Of a DNA stretch of 64,000 nt, positions 43,405 through 54,242 are shown piece by piece. The position numbers and the translations under genes were made by a program. The notes below the pieces were generated by a model. It was not told the origin of the DNA. It saw only the letters and a program-made list of their open reading frames with translations, and ran no database searches. The stretch's first letter is position 1. Each line of letters starts with the position of its first letter. Origin of the DNA: Cryobacterium melibiosiphilum (lineage in GTDB: Bacteria > Actinomycetota > Actinomycetes > Actinomycetales > Microbacteriaceae). The DNA lies in contig NZ_QZVS01000093.1 of the NCBI RefSeq assembly GCF_003602235.1, positions 1-64,000 of the forward strand, given 5' to 3'.

Positions 43405-44094
43405 CTACTCCCGACCGTCTTCGAGCGGGATCAGCATGGTGCGGAACGGGCCGGCGACGGCGTGGAGGTCCCAGATGCGATCAGCGACGTCGTCGATGCC
43501 GTTGGGGAGCTGGAGCTGCGGAATGCCGCCGGGGATCACCAGTTGGTTGACCCGAATACCCTCCTCCTCGAGGGCATCGTGCAGCATCTCGCCGTAGGCG
43601 CTCTCGGCCGGGAAGGCGACCGAAGTGCCGGCAAAGCCCGCGCGAGCCTTCACCGAGGTGCCGCCGTTGATCATGATGATGCTGCCGGCACCCGCCTGTC
43701 GCATCCTGGGCAGCACCGCACGCGCCGCGTGGATGAGCCCGAGGGCCGAGAACTGCAGCGCCTCGAGCGCCAGCTCGGGCGTCAGTTCCAGCACCGGCTT
43801 CAGGTAGTCGCGCGACGGGAGCGGGCTGTACTGCAGCGCCGTGATGGGCCCGAGCTCGGCCGCGGCACTCGCGAGCGCAGCCTCGAGCGATGCCGGCGTG
43901 CGGACATCCGCTGCATAGCCGTGCGCGGTGAAGCCGGCCGCAGTGAGCTCGGCCGCCAGCGCGTCGAGTTTCGGCTGGGTCCGGGCTATCAGGGCGATGG
44001 AGAAGCCTTCGCGTCCGAACTTGCGCGCAACGGCTGCGCCGAGTCCCGGTCCGGCTCCGATGATGGCAATGACAGGCACGAGGGTCTCCTTCAA
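43405..44094 (-). CDS. Short-chain dehydrogenase/reductase-like protein lacking the YxxxK motif
   Basis: A 229-residue Rossmann-fold SDR. The cofactor motif IGAGPGLGAAVARKFGREG is at about residues 12-30 and an acidic-loop ALIARTQ follows. The active-site region reads INGGTSVKARAGFAGTSVAFPAESA, in which the usual catalytic Tyr-x-x-x-Lys is replaced (Phe and Glu at those positions in my alignment). It may bind NAD(P) without classical SDR catalysis, or use other residues. It lies about 110 bases upstream of the SQR-like gene on the same strand. Confidence 0.82.
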   Translation of the reverse strand: MKETLVPVIAIIGAGPGLGAAVARKFGREGFSIALIARTQPKLDALAAELTAAGFTAHGYAADVRTPASLEAALASAAAELGPITALQYSPLPSRDYLKPVLELTPELALEALQFSALGLIHAARAVLPRMRQAGAGSIIMINGGTSVKARAGFAGTSVAFPAESAYGEMLHDALEEEGIRVNQLVIPGGIPQLQLPNGIDDVADRIWDLHAVAGPFRTMLIPLEDGRE

Positions 44095-44458
44095 TCGATG
44101 GTGCTGGGACGACGAGCGCCTGGAGTGTGAGCCTAAACGGTGAACCTGAACCCCACCGGATTACGTCACCAGACAACGTGACCACGGCCCTGTCACGGCA
44201 CCGCCGTGGCACGGGGCGCAACGCGATCTCGGCAACGCTGTCTCGATAGTGCACCACGAACCGGTGGGTGCCGTCGCACCCGAACTCGTCACGTTGGCGA
44301 GCCACGAAGCAGACGAGACTTTCGCCGGCAGTGGGGGTCGTAAGCGTCGAGGCGGCATCGTGCAGGATGCGCTCTGTGCCAGCCTCTGTGCCAGCCTCTG
44401 TGCCAGTTCTGGGCAATCCGTTGGCGGAAGCCTTGACGAGTATCCGAGCCGAAGTACT
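44095..44458. other. Divergent intergenic region with 12-bp tandem repeat
   Basis: This 364-base gap lies between the SDR gene and the secreted beta-propeller gene. It contains three tandem copies of CTCTGTGCCAGC at 44372-44406, the last copy one base short. Open frames cross it on both strands but none has recognisable domains or a good start signal. Promoters for both flanking genes must lie here, though I cannot point to convincing boxes. Confidence 0.6.
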
Positions 44459-45403
44459 ATGACCACCATGTCGAATCGAACCTTCACACGTACGCTGTCT
44501 ACCGCCGCAGTGGGAGCGCTCCTGCTGGTCTCGGGAATACCCGCGGCCCACGCCTCACACCGGGGTGAGATCGAAAACGTGATCGGGCTTCCCAATGGTT
44601 TTCAACCCGAGGGCATCACGATCGGCAAGCGCGGCACGGCATACGTCGGGTCGTTGGCCGACGGTGACATCTACGTCTTTGATGCGCGCTCCGGAGAGGA
44701 GATCAGGACCCTCGAGGGTCCGGGCACTCCCTCGGTCGGTCTGAAGATCGATGATGGTCGGCTCTTCATCGCGGGCGGGGCCACGGGCGAAGCGCGAGTC
44801 ATCGATGCGACCACGGGCCGCCTCCTGCAGAATTACACCCTTTCTGAAGACCCGACGTTCGTGAACGACGTCGTCGTCACGCGCGACGCAGCGTGGTTCA
44901 CGGACAGCCAACGGGCGCAACTCTACAAGCTCCCCCTCGGACCATCCGGTGCGCTCCCGGAACCTGATGCAATCGAAGTCCTTCCGCTGTCGGGCGACTG
45001 GGTGCAGGGCGCGGGTTTCAACGCGAACGGCATCGCGGAGACCCCCGATCGACAGGCGCTCCTCGTCATCCAGTCCTCCACCGGAATCCTCTTCCGCGTC
45101 GAACCCGAGACCGGCGTCGCAACGGTCGTAGATCTTGGTGGCGTCGTGCTCACCAATGGCGACGGGCTGCTCGTCGCCGGACGCACCCTGTATGTCGTTC
45201 AGAACCAGCTGAACACGGTCGCGGTGATCCGCCTCGACAAAGCGGGCACCGGCGGCACGCTCATCGACCAGCTTTCGGACCCCGCTTTCGAGGTACCGAC
45301 GACGATTGCTAAGTTCCGCAAGGCGCTCTACCTGCCGAACGCGCGCTTCGGCACTCCCCCGACACCGGAGACGACCTATTCGGTGGTGCGCATCGAGAGG
45401 TGA
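44459..45403 (+). CDS. Secreted SMP-30/NHL-like beta-propeller protein
   Basis: A 314-residue exported protein. A Sec signal peptide ends near AAHA-SHR, about residue 35. The mature part is a series of beta-propeller blades of the SMP-30/gluconolactonase or NHL type: FQPEGITIGKRGTAYVGSLADGDIYVFD, then GAGFNANGIAETPDRQALLVIQSSTG and NGDGLLVAGRTLYVVQNQLN. The enzymatic metal site of SMP-30 was not established. ATG at 44459 or 44468. Monocistronic. Confidence 0.85.
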   Translation: MTTMSNRTFTRTLSTAAVGALLLVSGIPAAHASHRGEIENVIGLPNGFQPEGITIGKRGTAYVGSLADGDIYVFDARSGEEIRTLEGPGTPSVGLKIDDGRLFIAGGATGEARVIDATTGRLLQNYTLSEDPTFVNDVVVTRDAAWFTDSQRAQLYKLPLGPSGALPEPDAIEVLPLSGDWVQGAGFNANGIAETPDRQALLVIQSSTGILFRVEPETGVATVVDLGGVVLTNGDGLLVAGRTLYVVQNQLNTVAVIRLDKAGTGGTLIDQLSDPAFEVPTTIAKFRKALYLPNARFGTPPTPETTYSVVRIER

Positions 45404-45522
45404 CCGCCGAGTGCATCGAACGTGGGCTGGACGACGGCAACAGACTGAAGGCGGGCTTCTGCCACAAACGACTCAGAACGCAGGTCGGGACCCACACCTG
45501 AACCAGACGAAAGCCCTGCGCC

Positions 45523-45540
45523 CGCATCGGGCCCGATGCG
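45523..45540. repeat. Perfect 18-bp palindrome between convergent genes
   Basis: CGCATCGGGCCCGATGCG is a perfect palindrome in the 186-base gap between the beta-propeller gene and ychF, which converge. It might be a short terminator hairpin or a protein-binding site; nothing else stands out in the gap. Confidence 0.5.
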
Positions 45541-45589
45541 CACTCGCCCTGTCTCGTACCGTGATGCGCTAGGGCGTTCACACGCAGAA

Positions 45590-46663
45590 CTAGACGTTGA
45601 AGCGGAACTCCACGACGTCGCCGTCCTGCATCACGTATTCCTTGCCCTCGATGCGGGCCTTGCCGTTGGCGCGGGCCTCGTTGATCGAACCGGCGGCCAT
45701 CAGGTCGTCGAAGGAGAAGATCTCCGCCTTGATGAAGCCCTTCTGGAAGTCGGTGTGAATGACGCCGGCGGCCTGCGGGGCGGTCCAGCCCTTCTGGATC
45801 GTCCAGGCGCGGCACTCTTTCGGGCCGGCGGTGAGGTAGGTCTGCAGGCCAAGGGTGTCGAAGCCGATGCGGGCGAGCTGGTCGAGACCGCTCTCGGCCT
45901 GACCGGTCGACGCGAGCATCTCCGCGGCGTCCTCGGCATCGAGTTCGCTGAGCTCGCTCTCGAGCTTGGCATCGAGGAATACGGCGTTCGCCGGGGCGAC
46001 GAGGGCCGCGAGGGTGTCGAGCTTGGCCTGGTCCTGCAGCACGGCCTCGTCGACGTTGAAGACGTAGATGAAGGGCTTGGCGGTCAGCAGGCCGAGTTCG
46101 CGGATCGGCTCGATGTCGAGCGTGGCCGAGGACAGCGGCTGGCCGGCATCGAGAATGGCCTGGGCCTTGATCGCGGTCTCGAGCACGAGGGCGGGCAGCT
46201 TGCGGCCCTTAACCTCTTTCTCGAAGCGCAGCACGGCCTTTTCGAGGGTCTGCAGGTCGGCGAGGATCAGCTCGGTGTTGATCGTCTCCATGTCGCCGGC
46301 GGGGTTGACCTTGCCGTCGACGTGTACCACGTCGGGGTCGGCGAATCCGCGGATGACCTGGGCGATCGCATCCGCTTCGCGAATGTTGGCGAGGAACTTG
46401 TTGCCGAGCCCCTCCCCTTCACTGGCGCCGCGCACGATGCCGGCGATGTCGACGAAGGACACCGGGGCCGGCAGCAGGGTCTTGCTGCCGTAGATGGTCG
46501 CGAGATCGGCGAGGCGGGAATCGGGAAGGTTCACGATTCCGACGTTCGGCTCGATGGTGGCGAACGGGTAGTTCGCCGCGAGTACGTTGTTTTTGGTCAA
46601 CGCGTTGAAGAGGGTGGACTTGCCGACATTGGGCAGTCCGACGATTGCAATTGTAAGAGCCAC
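45590..46663 (-). CDS. ychF: Redox-regulated ATPase/GTPase YchF (OLA1 family)
   Basis: A 357-residue Obg-family P-loop protein. The GTG at 46663 gives [17 protein letters not shown] at the N-terminus, exactly as in the family; upstream in-frame sequence is not homologous and overlaps the divergent exonuclease gene. Walker [10 protein letters not shown], the switch region [13 protein letters not shown]3 [17 protein letters not shown], and the C-terminal TGS domain ([15 protein letters not shown]) are present. It hydrolyses ATP rather than GTP and associates with ribosomes in stress control. Confidence 0.97.
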   Translation of the reverse strand: MALTIAIVGLPNVGKSTLFNALTKNNVLAANYPFATIEPNVGIVNLPDSRLADLATIYGSKTLLPAPVSFVDIAGIVRGASEGEGLGNKFLANIREADAIAQVIRGFADPDVVHVDGKVNPAGDMETINTELILADLQTLEKAVLRFEKEVKGRKLPALVLETAIKAQAILDAGQPLSSATLDIEPIRELGLLTAKPFIYVFNVDEAVLQDQAKLDTLAALVAPANAVFLDAKLESELSELDAEDAAEMLASTGQAESGLDQLARIGFDTLGLQTYLTAGPKECRAWTIQKGWTAPQAAGVIHTDFQKGFIKAEIFSFDDLMAAGSINEARANGKARIEGKEYVMQDGDVVEFRFNV

Positions 46664-46736
46664 GAGAATCCAGTCTACCGTTTCGCACAGGGGGCGCTGT
46701 CGGCGGGCGTGTCGGTGGCTCGTGAGACCATGACGG

Positions 46737-47351
46737 GTGCTGAATTTCACCGCTATCGATTTCGAAACCGCCAACTCATCGGGCGCCTCAGCCTGCTCGG
46801 TCGGGCTGGTGAAGGTGCACGACGGCAAGGTCGTCGACAAGGTGTACTGGCTGATTCAACCCCCGCCCGGGCACGACACCTTCCTGGAATGGAACACGAA
46901 GATCCACGGCCTGCGGGCAGCGGATGTCGTGGGCGCCGACACCTGGGCCGAGCAGCTGCCGAAGCTGGTCGCCTTCGCCGACGGCGACCCGCTCGTGGCG
47001 CACAACGCCGGCTTCGACCTCGGGGTCATCAAGACCGCATCCACGGTCACAGGCCAGGTCGTGCCCGATTTTGAGTACGTCTGCAGCCTGCAGGTGGCCC
47101 GCCGCACCTACCACCTCGACTCGTATCGGCTGCCGAGCGCCGCCCTGGCCGCGGGCTTCGAGGGGTTCTCGCACCACAACGCATTGGCGGATGCCGAGGC
47201 CTGCGCCGCCATCATCATCCACGCCGCGCAGGTGCACGACTCGAAAACTCTCGGCGGACTCGCCCGCTTTCTGCGCGTCAAGATCGGCGTCATCGGGCCG
47301 GTGGCCACACAGGAGCACGCCGCGAACCATGGGCCGATGGCCCTGCAGTAG
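46737..47351 (+). CDS. DEDDh 3'-5' exonuclease (DNA polymerase III epsilon-like)
   Basis: A 204-residue exonuclease starting at GTG 46737. The DEDDh residues are in FTAIDFETANSSG (Exo I), LVAHNAGFDLGVI (Exo II) and the HHNALADAEACA segment (Exo III, with its His and Asp). It is a stand-alone epsilon-like proofreading or repair nuclease rather than a full helicase fusion. It diverges from ychF. Confidence 0.92.
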   Translation: MLNFTAIDFETANSSGASACSVGLVKVHDGKVVDKVYWLIQPPPGHDTFLEWNTKIHGLRAADVVGADTWAEQLPKLVAFADGDPLVAHNAGFDLGVIKTASTVTGQVVPDFEYVCSLQVARRTYHLDSYRLPSAALAAGFEGFSHHNALADAEACAAIIIHAAQVHDSKTLGGLARFLRVKIGVIGPVATQEHAANHGPMALQ

Positions 47352-47416
47352 CGTAATCCGTCTCGTAACGGCACGCCTCGCGGGGAGTGTCAGAGGCTGC
47401 TGTCACACTTATTCGC

Positions 47417-48718
47417 ATGGACACTCTCAGCCTGATCCTCGGCCTCATCATCGGTGCGCTGCTCGGTGCGCTGCTCGCCTACGTCGTGCTGGCTCGGCGC
47501 TCGGGCGGGCGACCGCTCACGGTCGACCCGGCGATGATCGAGGCACGGCACCAGGTCGCAGTGGCCGAGATCCGGGCGGGTGAGGCATCCGTTCGCGGCG
47601 CCTTGCAGGCCGAGCTGTCGGCGGCCCTCGCAACGGTCGACGGCCTGCGCGGCCAGATCGTGGATGTGCGGCAGCAGTACCGCGAGCTCGACGAACGCCG
47701 GCACAGCGACCAGGCGGCACGCGCCGAACATGACCAGCAGGAGAGCAAGGTGTTGCAGGCGCTCGCGCCGGTGAAAGAGAGCCTGCAGGACATGCAGAAG
47801 AAGGTGTCCGAGCTCGAAGCGCAGCGCACCCGGCAGCACGGCGAGATCAGCGAACAGTTGCGGTTCGCGACCGAGTCCGAAGAACGACTCAGTCGCACCG
47901 CCGAGTCGCTCGCATCCGCTCTTCGGGCGAACAGCACCCGTGGGGTCTGGGGTGAGACCCAGCTGCGCAGCGTAGTCGAAGCCGCGGGGTTGCTCGAACG
48001 GGTCGACTTCGACGTGCAGGCGAGCATCAGCTCCGATGCCGGCGCGGGCCGGCCCGACATGGTCGTGCACCTGCCGGGCGGCAAGAACATCGCCGTCGAC
48101 GCGAAGGTGCCCTTCACCGCGTTCCTCGAGGCCAGCCAGATTCCGGCGACGGCCACGGGAGCCGAGGGTGACCGTCGGGCCACGCTCATGAAAGCCCACG
48201 TAAAGGCCGTGCGAGACCACATCATCGCGCTTGGCGGCAAGGCCTACTGGCAGGGGCTCGAGGCCTCCCCCGAGATCGTGATCGCGTTCATCCCGAGCGA
48301 GTCGCTCGTGTCGTCGGCGCTCGAAGCAGACCCGTCGATCATGGAGTTCGCGTTCAGCAAGCGGGTCGCGCTCGCCTCCCCGGTCACCCTGTGGTCGGTG
48401 CTGAAGACCGTCGCGTTCAGCTGGCAGCAGGACGTGCTCACGCACGACGCCAAGGTGCTCTTCGACCTCAGCCGGGAGTTGTACACCCGGCTGTCGGTCA
48501 CGGCGACGCACATCGAGAAGCTGGGGCGGTCGATCGAGCGCACGGTGAAGGACTACAACGGCTTCGTCGGTTCGATGGAACGCCAGGTGCTGCCGACGGC
48601 CCGCAAGCTCAACGCCCTCGACGAGTCGATCGTTCTCGCCCCGCTCGCTGGCATCGACGAGCCCACCCGGGAGCTCGCGGCTTATGAGTTCGTCGCCGAA
48701 CTCGAGCAGTCGCGCTGA
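47417..48718 (+). CDS. rmuC: DNA recombination protein RmuC
   Basis: A 433-residue RmuC family protein. The ATG at 47417 starts an N-terminal membrane anchor (LSLILGLIIGALLGALLAYVVLA), followed by a long coiled coil (about residues 45-170) and the RmuC nuclease-like core (RGVWGETQLRSVVEAAGL, KNIAVDAKVPFTAFLEA). It limits inversions and rearrangements during recombination. It ends before a large hairpin shared with the convergent glpX gene. Confidence 0.94.
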   Translation: MDTLSLILGLIIGALLGALLAYVVLARRSGGRPLTVDPAMIEARHQVAVAEIRAGEASVRGALQAELSAALATVDGLRGQIVDVRQQYRELDERRHSDQAARAEHDQQESKVLQALAPVKESLQDMQKKVSELEAQRTRQHGEISEQLRFATESEERLSRTAESLASALRANSTRGVWGETQLRSVVEAAGLLERVDFDVQASISSDAGAGRPDMVVHLPGGKNIAVDAKVPFTAFLEASQIPATATGAEGDRRATLMKAHVKAVRDHIIALGGKAYWQGLEASPEIVIAFIPSESLVSSALEADPSIMEFAFSKRVALASPVTLWSVLKTVAFSWQQDVLTHDAKVLFDLSRELYTRLSVTATHIEKLGRSIERTVKDYNGFVGSMERQVLPTARKLNALDESIVLAPLAGIDEPTRELAAYEFVAELEQSR

Positions 48719-48732
48719 CCGATGCGTTAACG

Positions 48733-48797
48733 CCGCGAGAGCGGGTGATCTCGACATGCTCGATCCAAGGATCCGTCGAAGTCACCCGCTCTCGCGG
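48733..48797. terminator. Large inverted repeat between convergent rmuC and glpX
   Basis: A perfect 16-bp inverted repeat, CCGCGAGAGCGGGTGA (48733-48748) / TCACCCGCTCTCGCGG (48782-48797). The 33-base interior itself contains TCGA repeats and the palindrome GATCCAAGGATC. It sits between converging stops and likely ends transcription both ways. Confidence 0.6.
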
Positions 48798-48833
48798 GAC
48801 GTGCAGGGTGTTACAAGACCGGCTGGGCCGGGG

Positions 48834-49817
48834 TTAGAGCCACTTCGCGGCCTGGTGCTCCGCGATGACACGGCGAGCCGTGCCCGAACGGGAGCGCAGC
48901 ACGATGCTCTCGGTGCGGATCATCGGGCCCTTGCGACGCACACCGTCGACGAGTCCGCCATCCGTCACGCCGGTGGCGACGAAGAAGGTGTTATCGCCGC
49001 TGACCATGTCTTCGACTTCGAGGAGCTTGTTCAGGTCGAGGCCCGCAGCGATGGCCTTCTCTTTTTCGTTCTCGGCCGGGGCGAGGCGGCCCTGCATGTA
49101 TCCGCCGAGTGCCTTGATCGCGCACGCGGTGGTGATGCCCTCGGGGCTGCCGCCGATGCCGACGCACATGTCGATGCGGGTCTCGTAGCGGGCGGCGTTG
49201 ATGCCGCCGGCGACGTCACCGTCGAGCATCAGGCGCGTTCCGGCGCCGGCGCTGCGGATTTCGTCGATGAGCTGCTCGTGGCGCGGGCGATCGAGGACCG
49301 CGAGCACCATCTCGTCGACGGGCTTGCCGGTCGCCTGCGAGTAGGCGCGAATGTTGTCGCCGATGGACTGGTCGAGGCTGACCACGCCGCGGCCGGCGGC
49401 GCCGGTGACGATCTTGTCCATGTAGAACACCGACGAGGCGTCGAGCATGGTGCCGCGGGACGAGACGGCGATCACCGAGAGGGCGTTCTGACGGCCGGCG
49501 GCGGTGAGGCTCGTTCCGTCGATCGGGTCGACGGCGATGTCGCAGGCCGGGCCGCGGCCGTTGCCGACACGCTCGCCGTTGAAGAGCATCGGGGCTTCGT
49601 CTTTTTCGCCCTCGCCGATGACGATGAGGCCATCGAAATTGACGGTGCCGAGGAACGCGCGCATGGCGTCGACGGCGGCCTTGTCGGCGGCGTTCTTGTC
49701 GCCGCGGCCGATGAACGGCACGGCACGAATCGCGGCGGCCTCGGTGGCACGCACGAGTTCCATCGCGAGGTTGCGATCGGGGTGGGAGTAGAGGATGGCG
49801 GATTCGGGGCTGTTCAC
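48834..49817 (-). CDS. glpX: Class II fructose-1,6-bisphosphatase
   Basis: A 327-residue GlpX phosphatase of gluconeogenesis. The GTG at 49817 follows GGGAGG by seven bases. An upstream in-frame ATG would place the ribosome binding site inside the coding region. Conserved segments are IVIGEGEKDEAPML, CDIAVDPIDGTS (metal/substrate binding) and GIGGSPEGITTACAIKALGG. It diverges from fba, the enzyme making its substrate. Confidence 0.97.
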   Translation of the reverse strand: MNSPESAILYSHPDRNLAMELVRATEAAAIRAVPFIGRGDKNAADKAAVDAMRAFLGTVNFDGLIVIGEGEKDEAPMLFNGERVGNGRGPACDIAVDPIDGTSLTAAGRQNALSVIAVSSRGTMLDASSVFYMDKIVTGAAGRGVVSLDQSIGDNIRAYSQATGKPVDEMVLAVLDRPRHEQLIDEIRSAGAGTRLMLDGDVAGGINAARYETRIDMCVGIGGSPEGITTACAIKALGGYMQGRLAPAENEKEKAIAAGLDLNKLLEVEDMVSGDNTFFVATGVTDGGLVDGVRRKGPMIRTESIVLRSRSGTARRVIAEHQAAKWL

Positions 49818-50019
49818 AGTAGGTCCTCCCGGACGTAGATTCGACATCGGTGGCGACGGATGCGCCGGAATCGCGCGAATTCTCCCGCCCACAGGAGCCT
49901 AGCGCGCCCGTAGCTCCGTTTGACCGCCCCGCGCCTCCCGTGCGGCACGCCCCGGCCTGATCGGGCCGCACAGTCGGTAGGGTGGAGGCGACTAAGCCGC
50001 TTACCTTTCAGGAGACGCT

Positions 50020-51045
<1,026 letters not shown>

Positions 51046-51074
51046 ACCGGCCGGATTCAGGCAGATCGGGCAGA

Positions 51075-51118
51075 ATGGGTCGAAGACGCGGGTGTATCCA
51101 GCCCGCACTTCGACCCAT
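51075..51118 (+). terminator. Hairpin terminator after fba
   Basis: A perfect 11-bp outer stem ATGGGTCGAAG / CTTCGACCCAT encloses an inner GCGGG / CCCGC stem. It begins 30 bases after the fba stop. No long T-run follows, and the next gene starts 32 bases later, so read-through to it is possible. Confidence 0.6.
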
Positions 51119-51149
51119 GCTGCGTTTTGAACCAGGAGCTACAGAAATA

Positions 51150-51842
51150 ATGTCTGACACCGCCGCACCCACGCCCTCCGGCACCCCGCCGGTCGACCGC
51201 AGGCCTCGGCCCCAGTACGGCGAGCTCGCGCCCGAGGGCTGGGTCTGGGAACCGAGGGCGGATGCCCACGCTGCGACCACGGCTGCGAGCACGACAGCAA
51301 GCCCGGCGACCGACGTGGCAGCACCCGGTAAAGCCGACAAGCCCGGCAGGTTTACCAAGGCCGACAAACCCACCAAAGCCGCCAAACCGGAGACGGCCGC
51401 GAAGACCGCGACCTTCAAGCCCATCGAGGCGAAGCCGGCCCCGGCGGGGGCCCAGCCGACCAACACCCTGCTGCGCGCCGTGCCGGCCTGGGACCGCTAT
51501 GTGACGATCACGTTGCTGTTCATCGGACTGTTTGCCACGTTCTCTGCTGTCTCATCGTTCAGCGCTGTTCCGACGGTCATGCAACAGCTGTACACGGGTC
51601 AGGGCCTCGGCACGTACGTGCCCGCGGCATCCGTCTCGGCAACACTTCTCGTTGGCAGCATTCTCGAGGGGCTGATCTGGGCGGCGACCGCAGCCCTGTC
51701 GGTGTCGCTGATGGTGCGCGGCAAACGCTCCTTCTACCTGCCGATCATCGGCGCCGTCATCGCCGGTGTCGTGCTCTTCGTCTTCATGATCGTCGTTCTC
51801 GTGACCGATACCAACGTGCTGTCCTTCTACAGCCAGCCCTAG
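51150..51842 (+). CDS. Small membrane protein, DUF6264-like
   Basis: A 230-residue protein. The first 105 residues are hydrophilic, with the RPRPQYGELAPEGW segment seen in Microbacteriaceae proteins I associate with DUF6264, and a Lys/Ala/Pro-rich stretch. Four hydrophobic segments then span roughly 115-225. AGGAG lies before the ATG at 51150. No function is known. It follows fba after a hairpin. Confidence 0.75.
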   Translation: MSDTAAPTPSGTPPVDRRPRPQYGELAPEGWVWEPRADAHAATTAASTTASPATDVAAPGKADKPGRFTKADKPTKAAKPETAAKTATFKPIEAKPAPAGAQPTNTLLRAVPAWDRYVTITLLFIGLFATFSAVSSFSAVPTVMQQLYTGQGLGTYVPAASVSATLLVGSILEGLIWAATAALSVSLMVRGKRSFYLPIIGAVIAGVVLFVFMIVVLVTDTNVLSFYSQP

Positions 51843-51859
51843 TCGGTCTCGGGCCAGCC

Positions 51860-52975
51860 CTAGTCGTTGGAGGCGATGCGGCCGCCGAGGGCGCGGGCAT
51901 CCGTCTTGCCGGCGAGGTCCTTGCGCAGCTCCTTGGGGAGCGAGAAGAGCAGGTCTTCCTCGGCGGTCTTGACCTGCGTCACGTCGCCGAAGCCGGCGTC
52001 GGCGAGATCGCGCAGCAGTTCGTCGACGAGTTCTTCCGGAACGGATGCCCCACTCGTCACGCCGACGGTCGTCACGCCGTCGAGCCACTCCTGCTTGACC
52101 TCGCTCGCATAGTCGACCCGGTAGGCGGCCGTAGCGCCGTATTCGAGGGCGACCTCGACCAGGCGCACGGAGTTGGACGAGTTCGCCGATCCGACGACGA
52201 TGACCAGTTCGGCGTCTTCGGCGACCTTCTTGATCGCCACTTGGCGGTTCTGGGTGGCGTAGCAGATGTCGTCGCTCGGCGGGTCCTGCAGCAGCGGGAA
52301 CCGGGCCCGCAGGCGGCGCACGGTCTCCATGGTCTCGTCGACGCTGAGCGTGGTCTGCGACAACCAGACGACCTTGGTGGGGTCGCGCACCTCGATGGTG
52401 TCGGCCTCGTCGGGGCTGCCGACGAGGGTCGTGTGCTCGGGGGCTTCCCCGGCGGTGCCCTCGACCTCTTCGTGGCCTTCGTGGCCGATCAGCAAAATCT
52501 GGAAGTCGTCGCGGGCGAAACGCACGGCTTCACGGTGCACCTTGGTGACGAGCGGGCAGGTGGCATCGATGGCCTGCAGGCCACGGGCCGCGGCGGCGTT
52601 GACCACCGCCGGCGAGACGCCGTGCGCGCTGAAGACGATGTGCGACCCGGTGGGAACCTCGTCGACCTCGTCGACGAAGATGGCGCCCAGTTTCTCGAGC
52701 TCACTGACCACGTGGGTGTTGTGCACGATCTGCTTGCGCACGTAGACCGGCGCCCCGTACAGGTCGAGGGCCTTTTCCACGGCGATCACGGCTCGGTCGA
52801 CGCCGGCGCAGTAGCCACGCGGGGCGGCGAGCAGCACCCGTTTGTGTCCGATGACCGGGGTATCCTTGAGCCTGTTGCGCACGCTCGGGATCCGAGGCAT
52901 GCCGAGGCCGATGGCTGTCGGGGCGGCAGGCATCGTGGTGGGCGTGGGGCGGGATGATTCTGCACTCAGGGTCAC
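51860..52975 (-). CDS. ispH: 4-hydroxy-3-methylbut-2-enyl diphosphate reductase
   Basis: A 371-residue iron-sulfur enzyme, the last step of the MEP isoprenoid pathway, forming IPP and DMAPP. The three cluster cysteines are in [24 protein letters not shown] and [11 protein letters not shown], and the active-site [12 protein letters not shown] is present. A GTG at 52975 is used; the first 45 residues are a non-conserved extension. It diverges from xseA. uppS, an IPP user, is elsewhere in the window. Confidence 0.97.
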   Translation of the reverse strand: MTLSAESSRPTPTTMPAAPTAIGLGMPRIPSVRNRLKDTPVIGHKRVLLAAPRGYCAGVDRAVIAVEKALDLYGAPVYVRKQIVHNTHVVSELEKLGAIFVDEVDEVPTGSHIVFSAHGVSPAVVNAAAARGLQAIDATCPLVTKVHREAVRFARDDFQILLIGHEGHEEVEGTAGEAPEHTTLVGSPDEADTIEVRDPTKVVWLSQTTLSVDETMETVRRLRARFPLLQDPPSDDICYATQNRQVAIKKVAEDAELVIVVGSANSSNSVRLVEVALEYGATAAYRVDYASEVKQEWLDGVTTVGVTSGASVPEELVDELLRDLADAGFGDVTQVKTAEEDLLFSLPKELRKDLAGKTDARALGGRIASND

Positions 52976-53038
52976 CGATCCAGTCTAGGCGAGCAACGCT
53001 GAACGCCCTGTGAGTAGCACGACCCGAGAGGAACCCAG

Positions 53039-54241
53039 ATGACGGATGCACCCGCCACACTCGAAACACCGTGGCCGGTCGCGTTGTTGTCGAACAAGAT
53101 CCGCGGTTACATCGAACGACTCGGCACCGTCTGGGTTGAAGGAGAGGTCACCCAGTGGGGCGGCAGCGGCGGCAACGTCTACGGCAAGCTCAAAGACTTA
53201 GGTGAAGACGCCACCGTCAGCTTCACGATCTGGTCCTCGGTCAAGTCCCGCCTCACCGCTGATTTCAAGCAGGGCGACCGGGTCATCGCCCTCGTCAAAC
53301 CCAATTGGTGGGTCAAGGGCGGCACCCTCACCATGCAGGTTTTCGACCTGCGGCACGTAGGAATCGGCGACCTGCTCGAACGCCTCGAACGCCTGCGCGC
53401 CCAGCTCGCCAGGGAAGGGCTCTTCGATCGGTCCCGCAAGATCGCGCTCCCGTTCCTTCCGGCCTGCATCGGCCTGGTCACCGGCAAGGACTCCGACGCC
53501 GAGAAAGACGTGATCCGCAACGCGCAGCTGCGCTGGCCCGCCGTGGAGTTTCGCCTCGCCTACGCTGCGGTGCAGGGTGACCGTGCCGTCGCCGAGGTGA
53601 CCGCGGGCATCCAGCGCCTCGATGCCGACCCCGAGGTCGACGTCATCATCGTCGCCCGCGGCGGCGGCGACTTTCAAAACCTGCTCGCGTTCAGCGACGA
53701 GAGCCTGCTGCGGGCCGCTGCGGCCTGCACCACCCCGCTGGTCAGCGCGATCGGCCACGAGAACGACCGCCCGCTGCTCGACGACGTCGCCGACCTGCGG
53801 GCGTCCACGCCGACGGATGCCGCCAAACGCGTCGTCCCCGACGTCACCGACGAACTCAACCGGGTGCAGCAGGCCCGCGCCCGGCTCAGCAACCGCCTCA
53901 CCGGCGTGCTGTCGACCGAAGTCGACCGACTGACCCAGCTGCGCAGCCGTCCGGTTCTGAGCACCCCGACCTGGATCATCGACTCCCGCTCCGAGGACCT
54001 CACGCGTTATGTCGCGCGCGGCAGCGAACTCGTCGAGCGCATCGTGGAGCGCGCGGGCACCGTGGTCGACGACCTTCGCTCCCAGCTGCGGGCGCTGTCC
54101 CCCCAGGGCACCCTCGACCGAGGCTACGCGATCGTGCAGCTGCCCGGCGGCGCCGTGCTGCGCACCGCACCGGACGCCCCGGCGGGCACCGAGCTGCGCA
54201 TCACCGTGGCGGCGGGCGTCGTGCCTGCCGTTTCAAAATAG
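53039..54241 (+). CDS. xseA: Exodeoxyribonuclease VII large subunit
   Basis: A 400-residue catalytic subunit. The N-terminal OB-fold DNA-binding domain (about residues 10-105, [10 protein letters not shown]...GNVYGKLKD) is followed by the nuclease core ([64 protein letters not shown]) and a coiled C-terminal region. It degrades single-stranded DNA with XseB, encoded immediately downstream. Confidence 0.97.
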   Translation: MTDAPATLETPWPVALLSNKIRGYIERLGTVWVEGEVTQWGGSGGNVYGKLKDLGEDATVSFTIWSSVKSRLTADFKQGDRVIALVKPNWWVKGGTLTMQVFDLRHVGIGDLLERLERLRAQLAREGLFDRSRKIALPFLPACIGLVTGKDSDAEKDVIRNAQLRWPAVEFRLAYAAVQGDRAVAEVTAGIQRLDADPEVDVIIVARGGGDFQNLLAFSDESLLRAAAACTTPLVSAIGHENDRPLLDDVADLRASTPTDAAKRVVPDVTDELNRVQQARARLSNRLTGVLSTEVDRLTQLRSRPVLSTPTWIIDSRSEDLTRYVARGSELVERIVERAGTVVDDLRSQLRALSPQGTLDRGYAIVQLPGGAVLRTAPDAPAGTELRITVAAGVVPAVSK

Positions 54242-54242
54242 A

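Noticed and set aside
44161-44595. Minus-strand open frames upstream of the SDR gene as an extra gene
   Set aside because: They cross the promoter region and the start of the propeller gene, have no start signal and no recognisable domain.
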